This document shows, piece after piece, positions 1 to 6,990 of a DNA stretch of 12,049 nucleotides. Positions within the stretch are counted from its first letter, which is position 1, and each line of letters opens with the position of its first letter. Position numbers and translations under genes: made by a program. Source of the DNA: Bacteroidales bacterium. Its GTDB lineage: Bacteria; Bacteroidota; Bacteroidia; Bacteroidales; NBLH01. The stretch lies in NCBI GenBank assembly GCA_021647685.1, contig JAKIUH010000090.1, positions 1 through 12,049 of the forward strand. Direction: 5' to 3'. A model generated the notes under the pieces. It worked only from the letters and a program-made list of their open reading frames with translations, made no database searches and was not told the origin of the DNA.

Positions 1-6
1 CATATA

Positions 7-43
7 ATTATGTTTAACAAGTATAATGTTTATTAAACATAAT
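7..43. repeat. 11-bp perfect inverted repeat in AT-rich intergenic DNA
   Basis: Positions 7-17 and 33-43 are perfect reverse complements with a 15-base loop. The arms are almost entirely A/T. On the plus strand the hairpin is followed by A-rich, not T-rich, sequence, and no T-run follows on the minus strand either, so it does not look like a standard terminator. It could be an operator for a gene outside the window or chance pairing in AT-rich DNA. The rest of 1-220 is AT-rich upstream DNA with no gene that I can support. Confidence 0.25.
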
Positions 44-220
44 AAAAAATATTATGCAAACATAGTATTTTTAGAAGTTTTTTTTGAAATTTTTTGCTGT
101 ATATAGATTTATTTTTTTGTATTGTAGTGTCTATCAGAGAAATATGATTTTCTGCTTAAAATAGTATTTTGAATTTAGTTTTTTGTTTTGTATATTTATT
201 ATATGATTTTAAAGCACAGA

Positions 221-1060
221 ATGATGAAAAAAATTAGTATAATTATTGTTACATTTTTATTTGTTGGTAGTTTATTTGCTCAGAACCAAGCTAATACACA
301 AAAAATATGGAAGACCGAGCAAAAATTGCAAACTCCCGAGTCGGTTTTATATTATCCAAAGGATAATATCTTGTTTGTAAGCAATATTGCCGGGAAACCC
401 ACAGATAAAGACGATACAGGTTTTATATCCAAAGTGGATTTAAACGGAAAAATTATTGATTTGAAATGGGTTAAAGCTATTAGTGCGCCTAAGGGAATGG
501 CTATAAATAACGGAAAACTTTATGTTTCAAATATTGATGAATTGGTAGAGATTGATATCGCAAAGGCAAAAATCACAAAACGATATAAAGCGCCCGGTGC
601 TACATTTTTAAACGATGTTGCAATTAATCGTTACGGGACTGTATTTGTAAGTGATATGGGAAAAAATACAATTTGGTATTTAAACGGCAATAAATTTGAA
701 ATTTGGCTTGCAAGTGATGTTTTACAAAAGCCAAATGGATTGTTCTGTGAACCAAATTACCTATTAATTGGTAATAAGAATTATATTTTAAAAGTTCATT
801 ATAAATCAAAGCAGGCGATTCGATATATTGAAAATACCGGTTCTATTGATGGTTTAGTAACTATGGGTGATGATACTTATTTAATTTCAGATTGGGTAGG
901 CAATGTTTATAAAGTAGCTGCCGGTAAGGAACGAGTTAAAATTTTTAGTACCGGAGATAAAAATATTAATGCGGCTGATATTGAATATATTCAATCAAAA
1001 AAAATGTTGCTGATACCTACTTTTTTTGATAATCGAGTGGCGGCATATAAAATAAATTAG
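221..1060 (+). CDS. Exported SMP-30/gluconolactonase-like beta-propeller protein
   Basis: This encodes about 279 residues. The N-terminus is a signal peptide: lysines, a hydrophobic stretch, and a likely cleavage near residue 21 after LFA, so the protein is probably periplasmic or surface-exposed. The body shows recurring propeller-blade strands of the type FVSN, YVSN, FVSD and LISD followed by a V/I-x-K/E-V/L strand, with 'APKGMAI', 'LNDVAI' and 'KPNGLF' turns. This is the pattern of the SMP-30/gluconolactonase/LRE and NHL-like six-bladed propellers. Family members are calcium-dependent lactonases or sugar/ligand-binding proteins; I cannot assign a substrate. An in-frame TTG at 188 would place eleven extra residues before the signal peptide, so I chose ATG 221 (ATG 224 is equally possible). 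The gene is monocistronic in this window and converges on the STN gene. Confidence 0.8.
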   Translation: MMKKISIIIVTFLFVGSLFAQNQANTQKIWKTEQKLQTPESVLYYPKDNILFVSNIAGKPTDKDDTGFISKVDLNGKIIDLKWVKAISAPKGMAINNGKLYVSNIDELVEIDIAKAKITKRYKAPGATFLNDVAINRYGTVFVSDMGKNTIWYLNGNKFEIWLASDVLQKPNGLFCEPNYLLIGNKNYILKVHYKSKQAIRYIENTGSIDGLVTMGDDTYLISDWVGNVYKVAAGKERVKIFSTGDKNINAADIEYIQSKKMLLIPTFFDNRVAAYKIN

Positions 1061-1062
1061 GA

Positions 1063-1104
1063 CTTGCTGAAAAACGCTAAATAGAGCTTGCTGAAAAACG
1101 CTAA
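1063..1104. repeat. Two tandem copies of an 18-base direct repeat
   Basis: An identical 18-base unit, CTTGCTGAAAAACGCTAA, occurs at 1063-1080 and 1087-1104, a period of 24 bases, starting 3 bases after the propeller gene stops. The six bases between the copies are unique. The unit has no internal dyad able to form a strong hairpin, and no T-run follows. A loosely similar stretch, with GAAAAAGCTGC, occurs near 1171-1185. The rest of 1061-1221, between two convergent genes, shows no clear terminator. It may be the end of a decayed insertion element or a dispersed intergenic repeat. I saw no transposase. Confidence 0.6.
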
Positions 1105-1221
1105 GTATATTATTAATCAACATTTTATGTGTGTTTTATTAAGTCAAAATGCAAGGTTTTCAAATACAATGTCCGAAAAAGCTGCATTTATTATATACAA
1201 ACCATAATGTTTTTTGCTAAT

Positions 1222-2751
1222 TTATAATTGATTTGAATTTGCTAATTTTAATTGAAGTTTTTTTATGGCTTGTTGCCAATCGTCTTCGGGTTTAATAAAA
1301 TTATAGTCTTCCCAAAATTTTTCATCATACTCGTGGGCTTCATCAACAAAAACAGTGTTGGTTTTGTTGGTTTCTTTCCGTTTAAATTTTTGCACATTCA
1401 TTGTATCTATGTTACTAACAGCCATTTCCAGAGATGTTGTAAAATTAGTGGAAAACCATTTTTTTTTCATCTTTACTTTAAAATTTAATTCGGCTTTTAC
1501 ATATTTTAAATAATATTTTTTGCCTCTGTTTTGATAATTTACCTGATAATTTGCTTTTTTTAAGCGTACCTTTATGCCTTTTTCTTTTTTAATTACAAAG
1601 CGGTTGTTCATATTATAAATTCTGTCGGGGCTAATTTCATAATCAGCGCCAATGATTGCTAAACTTTCTGCATCAATATAGATTAATCCGCGATAAATGG
1701 CATCTTTTTCGTATTTCCGGGGCTCAAAAGCAATGACAAAACTTGTTTTGTTATCGTAACTTTCAATATCATTGATGTAATATTTGTATTGCGGAAAATA
1801 TTCTTCATTGAGAAAATCAGGTATATTTTTTACAATATCTAAAACCAGTGCGGTTTTTAAGCCTGATTTTAATTTCATCTGCACGCTGTCTTGCTGTTTT
1901 ACATTATGAAAAGTTCTTGATTTAAGAACTTGCAACAGGTCGTTTTGAGGACTTGAATAGTCTGTTTTATAAATTTTTAATACCGCTTCGGACAAAAACA
2001 TGTATTTATTTTTTTGTTTTACCTTTTCGCGATAGAAAGTTAATAAATAGCTTGGTTTTTCGGGGTAATTTTCGGGTATTTTTTTTATAGTTCGCCGAAT
2101 AATACTTTTGGGGTTACGATTTCTTATAAGTACTTCTTGCAAAGAAATATAGTTGCGTGAGAGTTTTATTACCTGTGGATTATGATATAAAGTAATTGCC
2201 GGAAAACAATCGTTATTATAACCTATGTAAGAAATACATAAGTTCCGGTTTATGTATTCTTTGGGTATTTTAAGCAGAAAAATTCCGTTGTTGTTACTTA
2301 CAGTTCCAATATTTGAGTTTTGGATACTTATTGATGCATAGGAAAGTGCCTCACCGCTAACAGCATCAATTATTCTTGCCTGCAATTGGATAATTTTTAT
2401 ATCAGGATTATTTAATAAACTATCTACGTATATTAAATGTTTATTCTTTATAATTATATGATTATCATATACTTGATATGTTAGCGTGCTGTCATTTAGG
2501 ATATCGTCCAAACATTTTTTTAAAGGTGTTTTTTTAAAATCTTTATTGATAATTTTATTCGCATCTATAACATCACCTTCGTAGGTAAAATAATACCCGC
2601 TTTGTTTGGTAATTTCACGAAGTGCCTGATGAACAGGAACATTTTTTAAATTAAGTGTAATTTTTTTTTCGGGAAAATCTTGGGCATATGTGTTTGTAAT
2701 GCCCAAAATAATCAGTAATCCAAATAAATAGTATTTTAATTTTTTGTCCAA
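1222..2751 (-). CDS. Exported STN + carboxypeptidase-regulatory-like domain protein with conserved C-terminal region
   Basis: The product has 509 residues. A signal peptide occupies about 1-23 (cleavage after TYA). An STN (secretin/TonB short N-terminal) domain covers roughly 30-103, with 'ITLNLKNVPVHQALREI', 'SGYYFTYEGDVI' and 'YQVYDNHIIIKNK'. A carboxypeptidase-regulatory-like beta-sandwich covers about 122-197, ending 'LQEVLIR', the usual junction to a plug or other domain. Residues 205-490 are an uncharacterised region with 'FYREKV' at about 239, 'LSEAVLKIYK' at about 253 and 'FW..YNFIKPE' near 480. There is no TonB plug or beta-barrel, so this is not a SusC/FecA-type transporter despite its STN domain. 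It is the third gene of the sigma-fecR unit, 41 bases after fecR, which suggests that it feeds a signal to FecR. The 424-residue protein at 4491-5765 is a paralogue without STN. The domain calls are firm; the signalling role is inferred. Confidence 0.8.
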   Translation of the reverse strand: MDKKLKYYLFGLLIILGITNTYAQDFPEKKITLNLKNVPVHQALREITKQSGYYFTYEGDVIDANKIINKDFKKTPLKKCLDDILNDSTLTYQVYDNHIIIKNKHLIYVDSLLNNPDIKIIQLQARIIDAVSGEALSYASISIQNSNIGTVSNNNGIFLLKIPKEYINRNLCISYIGYNNDCFPAITLYHNPQVIKLSRNYISLQEVLIRNRNPKSIIRRTIKKIPENYPEKPSYLLTFYREKVKQKNKYMFLSEAVLKIYKTDYSSPQNDLLQVLKSRTFHNVKQQDSVQMKLKSGLKTALVLDIVKNIPDFLNEEYFPQYKYYINDIESYDNKTSFVIAFEPRKYEKDAIYRGLIYIDAESLAIIGADYEISPDRIYNMNNRFVIKKEKGIKVRLKKANYQVNYQNRGKKYYLKYVKAELNFKVKMKKKWFSTNFTTSLEMAVSNIDTMNVQKFKRKETNKTNTVFVDEAHEYDEKFWEDYNFIKPEDDWQQAIKKLQLKLANSNQL

Positions 2752-2792
2752 AATTCATTGTTATTGTAAAACGAATATACATGTTTTTGGGT

Positions 2793-3632
2793 TTATTTTA
2801 GCACAATTTTATTTTCTTTTTTCTCAATTTTCAGATTGTTAACAATAGCAATTAATTGCAACACAGTATCCAAAGAATGATTATTATAAGTAGTATATAC
2901 TATTTTATTGTTTAAATCCTTATTTTCAAGAACTATATTAACATGATATGCAGCATTTAGTTTTTTGATTATAACATCCATGCGTTCGCCATAGCTGAAA
3001 TCAAAATACTTTGTTTTCCAAGCTAAATAATTGGGGTCATTAATTTTTTGCTTTTTTGCCGTATTTTTGTCAATGATACCCACAAATCCTGCTTCAAGAG
3101 TAAGTTGTTTTTTTGAATTGTTTACTTCGTAAAATCTTACTTTACCCGTTTTTACAAATACTTTTACTTGTTTCGTTTTTACATCTGTTTTTATGTTAAA
3201 GGAGGTAACCAAAACTTTTATTTCCTTTCCTAATGTTTCTATAATAAACGGCTTATTGGGATTTTTAGCAATCGTAAAAAATGCCTCGCCTTTTAGTTCT
3301 ACTGTTCTTTCCGTATTCGTAAAATTTTCAGGGTAAGTCAATTGTGAATTGAGGTTTAAATCAACAATACTACCGTCAGGAAGTAGCACTGTTTTAATAT
3401 TGTTACTTTGTCTTGTATCGGCAATTTGCATTTTTATATTTTTTTCTGTGTATGAATAAAATGCCCAATATGCCATTGCAAAGCTTATGATAAATAATGC
3501 TGCAATTTTACCTAGCTTATACACTGATATGCTTTTTTTCTGTTCGTGCAGTAAGCCGTTATTTTCTAATCTATTATATAGATTTGTCCAGGCAGCATCA
3601 ATATTGTATGTATTTTTATTTTTTGTATCCAT
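2793..3632 (-). CDS. FecR-family anti-sigma factor
   Basis: The product has 279 residues. The cytoplasmic N-terminus is short (about 1-39, with 'DAAWTNLYNRL') and would bind the sigma factor. One membrane helix spans about 40-60. The periplasmic FecR domain covers about 75-190 and carries the hallmark 'VLLPDGSIVDLNLNSQLTYP' and 'ELKGEAFF.IA..PNKPFII'. The C-terminal DUF4974-like domain (about 210-279) includes 'FDFSYGERMDVIIKKLNAAY' and ends with a strand of the IEKKENKIVL type. It begins 12 bases after the sigma stop codon, the typical coupled arrangement. Family members hold the ECF sigma inactive until an outer-membrane partner signals through the periplasm. The N-terminal part is shorter than in many Bacteroidota FecR proteins, which are often above 300 residues, but all expected blocks are present. 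Its likely partner here is the downstream STN protein. Confidence 0.9.
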   Translation of the reverse strand: MDTKNKNTYNIDAAWTNLYNRLENNGLLHEQKKSISVYKLGKIAALFIISFAMAYWAFYSYTEKNIKMQIADTRQSNNIKTVLLPDGSIVDLNLNSQLTYPENFTNTERTVELKGEAFFTIAKNPNKPFIIETLGKEIKVLVTSFNIKTDVKTKQVKVFVKTGKVRFYEVNNSKKQLTLEAGFVGIIDKNTAKKQKINDPNYLAWKTKYFDFSYGERMDVIIKKLNAAYHVNIVLENKDLNNKIVYTTYNNHSLDTVLQLIAIVNNLKIEKKENKIVLK

Positions 3633-3644
3633 TTTTCAAAATCC

Positions 3645-4202
3645 TTAATTCAAAATCCGGTAATTATTACTTAAATTTTTCCTTAAAAGTTTTAAGGCTT
3701 TGCTTATATTTGCTTCAACAGTTTTTTGCGAAATAGAAAGTTTTTCGGCTATTTCGCGATATTTTAAACCTTCGTATCTGTTTAAATAAAATATTTCGCG
3801 ACAACGTTCCGGTAGTTTTTCCATCGTTTCTTGAATGTTTTTATTTAATTCCTTTATTTCCAGTAGTTTATCCGGTGCTCTTTCTTCGCCTGTTTTTTCT
3901 GTATTTAATATATGTGTTCGATATTTTTCTTTAACTTTTTCGTGTTGTATTTGCAATAAGCAAGCATTTTGTACCGATTTGTACAAATATGATTTTAATG
4001 AGCTTTTGATATTTAAACTTTTTCTGTTTTTCCATAGATTATAAAAAGTATTTTGAACCAATTCTTCGGATTTGTCTTTATCATCAACATATTTATTGGC
4101 ATAAGCACAAAGGGGTGCATACAAATCGCGGAAAAGCTGTTCAAAAGCTTTAATATTCCCTTGTTTAATCTTATCTGCTATGCTTTTCTTTATAAAGTTC
4201 AT
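3645..4202 (-). CDS. ECF-type RNA polymerase sigma-70 factor (Bacteroidota type)
   Basis: The product has about 185 residues from the chosen start. Region 2 runs from 'IKQGNIKAFEQLF' through 'YAPLCAYANKYV', 'SEELVQNTFYNLW' and 'LKSYLYKSVQNACL'. Region 4 runs from 'TMEKLPERCREIFYLNRYEG' through the helix-turn-helix 'KYREIAEKLSISQKTVEANI' to 'ALKLLRKNL'. This is the standard two-domain ECF layout without region 3, and it would redirect RNA polymerase to a small regulon. ATG 4202 places region 2 at the usual distance from the N-terminus. An in-frame ATG at 4235 would add eleven residues. Neither has a well-placed Shine-Dalgarno sequence, as is common in this phylum. The gene is followed by fecR and the STN gene, the classic surface-signalling order, and a promoter matching the phylum consensus lies upstream. 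Confidence 0.92.
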   Translation of the reverse strand: MNFIKKSIADKIKQGNIKAFEQLFRDLYAPLCAYANKYVDDKDKSEELVQNTFYNLWKNRKSLNIKSSLKSYLYKSVQNACLLQIQHEKVKEKYRTHILNTEKTGEERAPDKLLEIKELNKNIQETMEKLPERCREIFYLNRYEGLKYREIAEKLSISQKTVEANISKALKLLRKNLSNNYRILN

Positions 4203-4306
4203 TCCTGTTTTTATAAAAGCTTTCCGAAAACTCATAAATATACCGATACCTTTTTGAGTTTCCAGGAAGGTTTTAATTGATTTAAATTAGTTTAAGTGCT
4301 TATGAA

Positions 4307-4337
4307 CAAAGTTAAATCAAAATTACCACTATGGCAA
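4307..4337 (-). promoter_or_regulatory. Predicted Bacteroidota-type promoter for the sigma-fecR-STN unit
   Basis: Read on the minus strand, TTG (4337-4335) is followed after exactly 20 bases by TAACTTTG (4314-4307). The second element is a perfect fit to the Bacteroidota -7 consensus TAnnTTTG, and the spacing is within the usual range for the -33 element. Transcription would begin near 4300, leaving a leader of about 65-100 bases before the sigma start. A second -7-like box, TAATTTTG (4325-4318), lacks a -33 partner. A match to the housekeeping consensus suggests expression by the primary sigma factor rather than autoregulation. Confidence 0.5.
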
Positions 4338-4363
4338 GCTTTGTTATATTATGTGCTGTATAT

Positions 4364-4453
4364 TTGAAAGTCATCAGATGAATTGTTTGACTAAGCTGTG
4401 TTTATGTGTGCTATGTTTCACTTTAATTTATGTATTCATCAGATGACTTTCAA
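4364..4453. repeat. 90-bp element with near-perfect 20-bp inverted repeats
   Basis: The arms 4364-4383 and 4434-4453 are reverse complements at 19 of 20 positions, the mismatch lying in the middle of CATCAGATG / CATCTGATG, and are separated by a 50-base loop. On the minus strand the element begins 37 bases after the stop codon of the 424-residue gene and ends before the sigma promoter, so it could terminate or insulate between them. However, the loop is long and no T-run follows the stem on the minus strand. It could also be a small non-autonomous mobile element; no clear target-site duplication is visible. The remaining bases of 4236-4490 show no gene. Confidence 0.55.
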
Positions 4454-4490
4454 TTTGTTTGTTCAATACTTGCGTATTTAGCGTATGTAG

Positions 4491-5765
4491 CTATTTATTT
4501 TGTCGTTTATATTTTCTTTTATATTTTTTCATTGCATTTTCTAATGAAACACCAGGCTCGATAAAGTTAAATTCTCCCCAGAAATCATCATCGTTAAAAG
4601 CTGCTAATTCTTCTGCAAATACCGTATTCTTTTTCAGAACTTCTTTACGGTTAAACTTTGTTACATTAATTGCTGTCCGGTCTGTTGTTGCCATTTCTGA
4701 TGTAATTGTATAATAGGTATTAAATAATTTTTTAGGCCATTTACATTTGAATTCAATTTCGCCGCGTGCATAATTAAAGAAGAATTTTCCGCCGGTTTTT
4801 TTGTATTTTGCTATATATTTTGCGTTTACAGGGATAAGTTTCATGCCTGCTGGTTTCTTTTTTACAAAAAACTCACTGGCTTTTTCTCTGTTTTTATTTT
4901 CTAAACTAAACTCAACTGTTGTTATCGCCAGAGATTTTACATCAATGTAATATTTCCCGCTAAAAATCGGAACTTCATCATTTTCAATACGTGGTTCAAA
5001 CGAGATTACATAGTTTAAACGGTTGGATATTGACATCACATTTTCCATTTTAAACTTATAATCATTTATATAAGCTAAATCAATTAAAGTATAAGGATTT
5101 TTTACTACATCAAGTAATAAAGGAATATATGGACCACCAATTAGTTTTACCATTACCGTATCGGCTCTTTTAACATTACTGCCTTTACGTCCTTTATATA
5201 TTTTTACCAAATCTTTTTCAAATGGTTTGTTGTATGGTGCTTTATAAATATCAACTACTGCTTCCGAAATCGAAATATAATCTTTACGTTTTTGAACGGT
5301 TTCTCGATAAAATGCAGTGAAATTTAAAGGCACCGTACTGTAATTTTTTTCCTTTAACTGTAGGGCTGCACGTATAATTTCTTCTGCACTTAGTGGTCGA
5401 ACTGTAATTTCGTCTAAAGAAACGCTTACAGGATCTAAATAAATTGTATTTCCTTTTTCTTTTAAACTATTTATCGGAACAATTTTACTTTTGTATCCGA
5501 TATGAGCGAACTCCAAATTTTTAGCATTTAATGAATCTTTTATTTTTATAATAAATTCACCTTCTGTATTACTTACAATTCCTACATTACTGTTCATTAC
5601 CGAAACAGTAGCAAAAATTATATTGTCTTTGCTTTCTTTATCTTTGATTTTACCTTTTATTGTCCGGTAATTTACTTGCTGTGCCTGTATGTAGGCAGGA
5701 ATAAGTATTAATGTAATCATGATGAGCAACAAAAATTTACTCATTTTAACAACTGAACTTTTCAT
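4491..5765 (-). CDS. Exported carboxypeptidase-regulatory-like domain protein, paralogue of the STN protein
   Basis: The product has 424 residues. A signal peptide covers about 1-29 (hydrophobic LLLIMITLILI, cleavage near IQAQ); ATG 5744 is an alternative start that still leaves a signal peptide. A carboxypeptidase-regulatory-like domain lies at about 35-110 ('GKIKDKESKDNIIFATVSVM', 'GIVSNTEGEFIIKI', 'IGYKS'). Residues 115-420 align by eye with the C-terminal region of the protein at 1222-2751: 'FYRETV', 'ISEAVVDIYKAPY', 'YVISFEPR', 'YYIDVKSLAI', 'SEMA', 'KFNRKE', and a terminal 'DDFWGEFNFIEP...AMKK'. It has no STN domain and no outer-membrane barrel. It resembles the N-terminal half of the larger DUF5686-type Bacteroidota proteins, but I cannot confirm membership. 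It lies upstream of the sigma operon on the same strand, separated by an inverted repeat and a promoter, so it is probably transcribed separately. Its function is unknown; it is probably periplasmic or outer-membrane associated. Confidence 0.75.
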   Translation of the reverse strand: MKSSVVKMSKFLLLIMITLILIPAYIQAQQVNYRTIKGKIKDKESKDNIIFATVSVMNSNVGIVSNTEGEFIIKIKDSLNAKNLEFAHIGYKSKIVPINSLKEKGNTIYLDPVSVSLDEITVRPLSAEEIIRAALQLKEKNYSTVPLNFTAFYRETVQKRKDYISISEAVVDIYKAPYNKPFEKDLVKIYKGRKGSNVKRADTVMVKLIGGPYIPLLLDVVKNPYTLIDLAYINDYKFKMENVMSISNRLNYVISFEPRIENDEVPIFSGKYYIDVKSLAITTVEFSLENKNREKASEFFVKKKPAGMKLIPVNAKYIAKYKKTGGKFFFNYARGEIEFKCKWPKKLFNTYYTITSEMATTDRTAINVTKFNRKEVLKKNTVFAEELAAFNDDDFWGEFNFIEPGVSLENAMKKYKRKYKRQNK

Positions 5766-5921
5766 ATCTATTTGTTTTTAAATTAAAAAATATTTTAAGT
5801 GCTTTGTATCTAAGATAGTTTAAATGTAAAATACCCTATCGTAAATTTTAATAGAAATAATATTTAATCTAGTGAAAATGTTTTAATTTAGTGCTTTTCA
5901 AAACTGAATTAATTTTTGACA

Positions 5922-6980
5922 ATGAAGAATTTATTATTTGTATTTGTAACAACTTCGCTGTTTATATTCAAACTAAACATTTCGGCACAAGTACCAAGTG
6001 GTTATTATAACGGAACTGAGAATTTGACAGGTGATGAACTTAAAACTGCACTTTATAACATTATTAAAGGACACACTACTTTCCCATATACTGCTTCTAC
6101 TACCGATGTTTGGGATATTTTAAAAAAAACAGACAGGGATACAGTAGATACTACTAAAGTAATTTTATTATATACCGGCTGGACAAGAGATGCTGCTAAA
6201 GAATACGATAATGAAGCCGGCTGGAACAGAGAGCATGTTTGGGCAAAATCGCATGGTGATTTTGGAACTTTTGAAGGTCCCGGTACCGATGTTCATGCAT
6301 TGCGTCCTTGCGATGTTTCTGTAAATACGGCACGTTGGAATTATGATTTTGCCGAAGGTGGTGAAATTTATGTTGATCCGGATGGTACAACCGAATGTCG
6401 AAGAACATCAAATTCATGGGAACCTCGTGATGAGGTAAAAGGTGATGTAGCACGAATGATATTTTATATGGCAACACGTTATGAAGGTGAAAATGGAGAG
6501 CCTGATCTTGAAATTGTGGATTATGTAAATTCCTCGCCTAATTATCAGCCTTTGCACGGCAAACTTTCCGATTTATATAAATGGCATTTGCAAGATACCG
6601 TCAGCGATTGGGAACGAAGACGAAACGATATTATCTACTATGATTTTCAAGGAAACCGTAACCCTTACATTGATCATCCTGAATTTGTAGATAAAATTTG
6701 GGGAAACCTTGTGGCTAATCAAAAAATTAGCAGCCGATTAAAAACATCAGTGTATCCTAATCCTTTTAAGAGTTTTATTAAAATTGAAATAGATAATCAA
6801 TATACCGGTAAGGAAATTATTGTAAATTTATACAATATAAACGGAAAAAAAGTGATTAATCTTAAAAGTACTGCTGCAATTATTGAAATACCTTTAGAAT
6901 TTATAGAAAACGGTGCTTATATTCTGGAAATTGTATATGATAAAAATATAGTACAACATGAACTTGTTGTGAAAAACTAA
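5922..6980 (+). CDS. Secreted endonuclease I family nuclease with T9SS sorting domain
   Basis: The product has 352 residues. A signal peptide covers about 1-23 (cleavage after ISA). The endonuclease I (EndA/NucM-like, His-Me finger) domain spans about 28-265. It contains the catalytic NREH motif at 102-105 ('WNREHVWAKSHGDFGT'), 'DVHALRPCD' at 123-131, 'VNTARWNYDF' with the metal-ligand-type Asn at about 135, and 'GNRNPYIDHPEFVDKIWG' near the end. Cysteines near 130 and 159 could form a disulfide. Residues about 276-352 are a type A T9SS C-terminal domain: 'VYPNPF' start, 'VNLYNINGKKV', 'GAYILEI'. The enzyme is therefore expected to cross the outer membrane and degrade DNA and/or RNA outside the cell. 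An in-frame TTG at 5916 is less likely than ATG 5922. The Imm53-like gene follows after 10 bases and is probably co-transcribed. No convincing consensus promoter was found in 5766-5921. Confidence 0.92.
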   Translation: MKNLLFVFVTTSLFIFKLNISAQVPSGYYNGTENLTGDELKTALYNIIKGHTTFPYTASTTDVWDILKKTDRDTVDTTKVILLYTGWTRDAAKEYDNEAGWNREHVWAKSHGDFGTFEGPGTDVHALRPCDVSVNTARWNYDFAEGGEIYVDPDGTTECRRTSNSWEPRDEVKGDVARMIFYMATRYEGENGEPDLEIVDYVNSSPNYQPLHGKLSDLYKWHLQDTVSDWERRRNDIIYYDFQGNRNPYIDHPEFVDKIWGNLVANQKISSRLKTSVYPNPFKSFIKIEIDNQYTGKEIIVNLYNINGKKVINLKSTAAIIEIPLEFIENGAYILEIVYDKNIVQHELVVKN

Positions 6981-6990
6981 ATTGTTGATA

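Noticed and set aside
188..220. TTG start at 188 for the propeller protein
   Set aside because: It would put eleven non-conserved residues before an otherwise normal signal peptide. ATG 221/224 fits better.
624..809. Minus-strand 61-residue reading frame inside the propeller gene
   Set aside because: It lies entirely within a well-supported gene on the other strand and has no domain, signal or initiation context. It is a coding shadow.
1063..1104. Start of a CRISPR array
   Set aside because: There are only two 18-base copies with a 6-base spacer, no further repeats and no cas genes. The geometry is wrong for CRISPR.
4364..4453. Standard intrinsic terminator for the 424-residue gene
   Set aside because: The stem is long enough, but the loop is 50 bases and no T-run follows on the minus strand.
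6196..6477. Minus-strand 93-residue reading frame rich in His and Leu
   Set aside because: It is antisense to the catalytic domain of the endonuclease. Its odd His/Leu composition is what reversed codons of that gene would give.
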